Assembly (NCBI RefSeq): GCF_004565465.1
Contig: NZ_SRHY01000001.1
Location: forward strand, 186,001-250,000
Length of the DNA stretch: 64,000 nucleotides
From: Lentibacillus salicampi
GTDB taxonomy: Bacteria > Bacillota > Bacilli > Bacillales > Amphibacillaceae
Reading direction: 5' to 3'
This document shows positions 62,757 through 64,000 of this stretch, piece by piece. Numbering within the stretch: the stretch's first letter is position 1; each line of letters begins with the position of its first letter. A program made the translations under genes and the position numbers. A model generated the notes under the pieces. It was not told where the DNA came from, made no database searches, and was given only the letters and a program-made list of their open reading frames with translations.

Positions 62757-63569
62757 ATGACAGAACCATTCCGGCAGCTGACAGCATCAACTTTAGAATT
62801 GGGAAAATGGCAGCAGTTAAGATCTGGTCTGAAGGCGGGTTTCACTACAAGAAATGGCGGTGTTTCTGCAGCTCCTTTTGCTACATTGAACCTCGGTTTA
62901 CATGTACCGGATTACACAGAAGATGTATTGGCCAATAGACGAAAGCTGGCGGAAGCCGTTCATATTCCAATGGCGTCCTGGGTATCCGGAGAGCAGATAC
63001 ACCAGACGAACGTTCATATTGTGACCGATGATGACAAAGGGAAAGGATCACGTCAGTACGATACATCACTAAAGCAAATTGACGGGCTGATGACGAACCG
63101 ACAAGGTATTTTGTGTACCGCGTTCTTCGCTGATTGTGTCCCGATCTATTTTCTTGATCCATCATCTGGATATGTTGGTATTGCCCATGCAGGTTGGAAA
63201 GGAACGGTCAATCGAATTGGGCGAAAGATGGTTGAAGCATTGCAATCGGCTGGGGCAGATCCGGCTGACATACATGTCGCGATTGGTCCAAGCATATCGG
63301 GTGATGCCTACGAGGTTGACGAGCGAGTGGTGAACCATATTCCGGACGCATTTTTTGAAAGAACTGTCACCGATCAAGGAAGTAATCGTTTTTTGCTTGA
63401 TTTAAAGCAATTAAACGTTGAAATCCTTTTACAACAAGGTGTTTTACGTCATAATATAGATATAACACATTATTGCACATTCCGTGACGAAACCTTATTT
63501 TTCTCGCATCGGCGTGATCAGGGTAAAACAGGCAGGATGCTCGGCTATATTGGTTACGAAAATGATTGA
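62757..63569 (+). CDS. pgeF: Peptidoglycan editing factor PgeF (YfiH/YlmD, laccase-domain)
   Basis: A 270-residue purine nucleoside phosphorylase/laccase-domain protein. Metal site residues lie in EQIHQTNVH, FFADCVPIYF and GIAHAGWKGT; AIGPSISGDAYEV and YCTFRDETLFFSHRRDQGKTGR are further family blocks. E. coli YfiH edits peptidoglycan by removing wrong amino acids. RBS TAGGAGG. Stop is 21 bp before ylmE. Confidence 0.92.
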   Translation: MTEPFRQLTASTLELGKWQQLRSGLKAGFTTRNGGVSAAPFATLNLGLHVPDYTEDVLANRRKLAEAVHIPMASWVSGEQIHQTNVHIVTDDDKGKGSRQYDTSLKQIDGLMTNRQGILCTAFFADCVPIYFLDPSSGYVGIAHAGWKGTVNRIGRKMVEALQSAGADPADIHVAIGPSISGDAYEVDERVVNHIPDAFFERTVTDQGSNRFLLDLKQLNVEILLQQGVLRHNIDITHYCTFRDETLFFSHRRDQGKTGRMLGYIGYEND

Positions 63570-63590
63570 ATGGGGGAGGACAGGGATATA

Positions 63591-64000
63591 ATGGATGTAG
63601 CAGATAACTTGACCCATATCAGACAAACGATTGAACAAGCCTGCAAAAATAGTCATCGAAATCCTGATGAAATAACCATAATTGGCGTAACGAAATATGT
63701 TACAATAGAGCGAACAGAGGAAGCCATCAATGCAGGAATCAAAAATCTTGGCGAAAATCGTATGGAAGGATTACTGGAAAAACACGATTACATACAGGAC
63801 AGAGCATCTTGGCACTTTATCGGCACATTGCAATCGAGAAAAGTGAAAGACGTGATTGGTAAAGTTGATGCCATTCATTCGTTGGATCGGCTGTCGCTTG
63901 CCAAAGAAATTAATAAGCGGGCAGCAAGACCTATTGATTGTTTTATCCAGGTGAATGTCAGCGGTGAGGAATCGAAACATGGTCTTAGCCCTGAAGATAC
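63591..64000 (+). CDS. ylmE: YggS/YlmE family PLP homeostasis protein (N-terminal part)
   Basis: Runs off the right edge; 136 residues are visible. VGVTKYV-type strand (here IIGVTKYVTIERTEEAINAG) holds the PLP-binding Lys, followed by NLGENRMEG and WHFIGTLQSRKVKDVI, and QVNVSGEESKHGL. A pyridoxal phosphate-binding barrel protein with no known catalytic activity. RBS GGGGGAGG. Matches B. subtilis ylmC-ylmD-ylmE order. Confidence 0.92.
   Translation, partial: MDVADNLTHIRQTIEQACKNSHRNPDEITIIGVTKYVTIERTEEAINAGIKNLGENRMEGLLEKHDYIQDRASWHFIGTLQSRKVKDVIGKVDAIHSLDRLSLAKEINKRAARPIDCFIQVNVSGEESKHGLSPED

Overview
The window is about 64 kb of core chromosome from an endospore-forming, low-to-mid GC member of the Bacillaceae. 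Gene content and order follow the Bacillus subtilis pdhD-ykt-yla-pycA-cta-ylb-dcw-spoIIG-ylm stretch closely. A BCCT betaine-type carrier, abundant dispersed stem-loop repeats, a caa3 oxidase and a MurE with the meso-DAP motif fit a halotolerant genus such as Virgibacillus, Lentibacillus or Oceanobacillus; the genus is an inference, not something the sequence proves.

Layout. (1) 1-5.4 kb: end of pdhD, a BCCT carrier that appears to start at an AUU codon, a lipoprotein polysaccharide deacetylase, an SR1-like dual-function RNA encoding the SR1P peptide under two CcpN-type operators, an FMN oxidoreductase and yktA. (2) 5.4-8.2 kb: a small accessory island with a repeat, a Fur-box-controlled ferredoxin reductase-like gene, two gene remnants and a GC-rich SDR. 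(3) 8.2-18.7 kb: yktB, suhB-type phosphatase, ylaF, ylaH, ylaI, ylaJ, ylaL, ylaN, ftsW and pycA. (4) 19-27 kb: ctaA divergent from ctaBCDEFG and ctaM, i.e. heme A synthesis, caa3 oxidase subunits and assembly factors. (5) 27-41.6 kb: ytvI, yugN, ylbC-ylbG, rsmD, coaD, ylbJ, ylbL, tmcAL, ylbN-rpmF, gerR, ylbP and bshC. (6) 42-59 kb: the division and cell wall cluster mraZ-rsmH-ftsL-pbpB-spoVD-murE-murF-mraY-murD-spoVE-divIB-ftsA-ftsZ, without murG and murB. (7) 59-64 kb: spoIIGA-sigE-sigG, then ylmC, pgeF and the start of ylmE.

The genes form three working groups: respiration and central carbon (pdhD, pycA, cta genes), growth and division (dcw cluster, ftsW, coaD, rsmD, rsmH), and sporulation (spoVD, spoVE, spoIIGA, sigE, sigG, gerR, ylbJ, ylaJ). 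Reading the promoters shows candidate sigma-E elements before spoVD and spoVE, a sigma-F-type promoter placed inside an RBS-masking hairpin before sigG, and 10-bp-spaced GTGG repeats before mraZ that look like MraZ operators.

Non-coding DNA is dominated by several families of short structured repeats (called R1 to R5 here), nearly all at gene 3' ends. R1 is modular: two copies carry an identical 79-nt segment that folds as a tRNA-like cloverleaf without being a tRNA, and R1 shares a hairpin cassette with R3. These elements, the SR1/SR1P locus and the sigG leader are the parts most worth a second look. No CRISPR array, tRNA, rRNA, prophage or intact transposase was seen.
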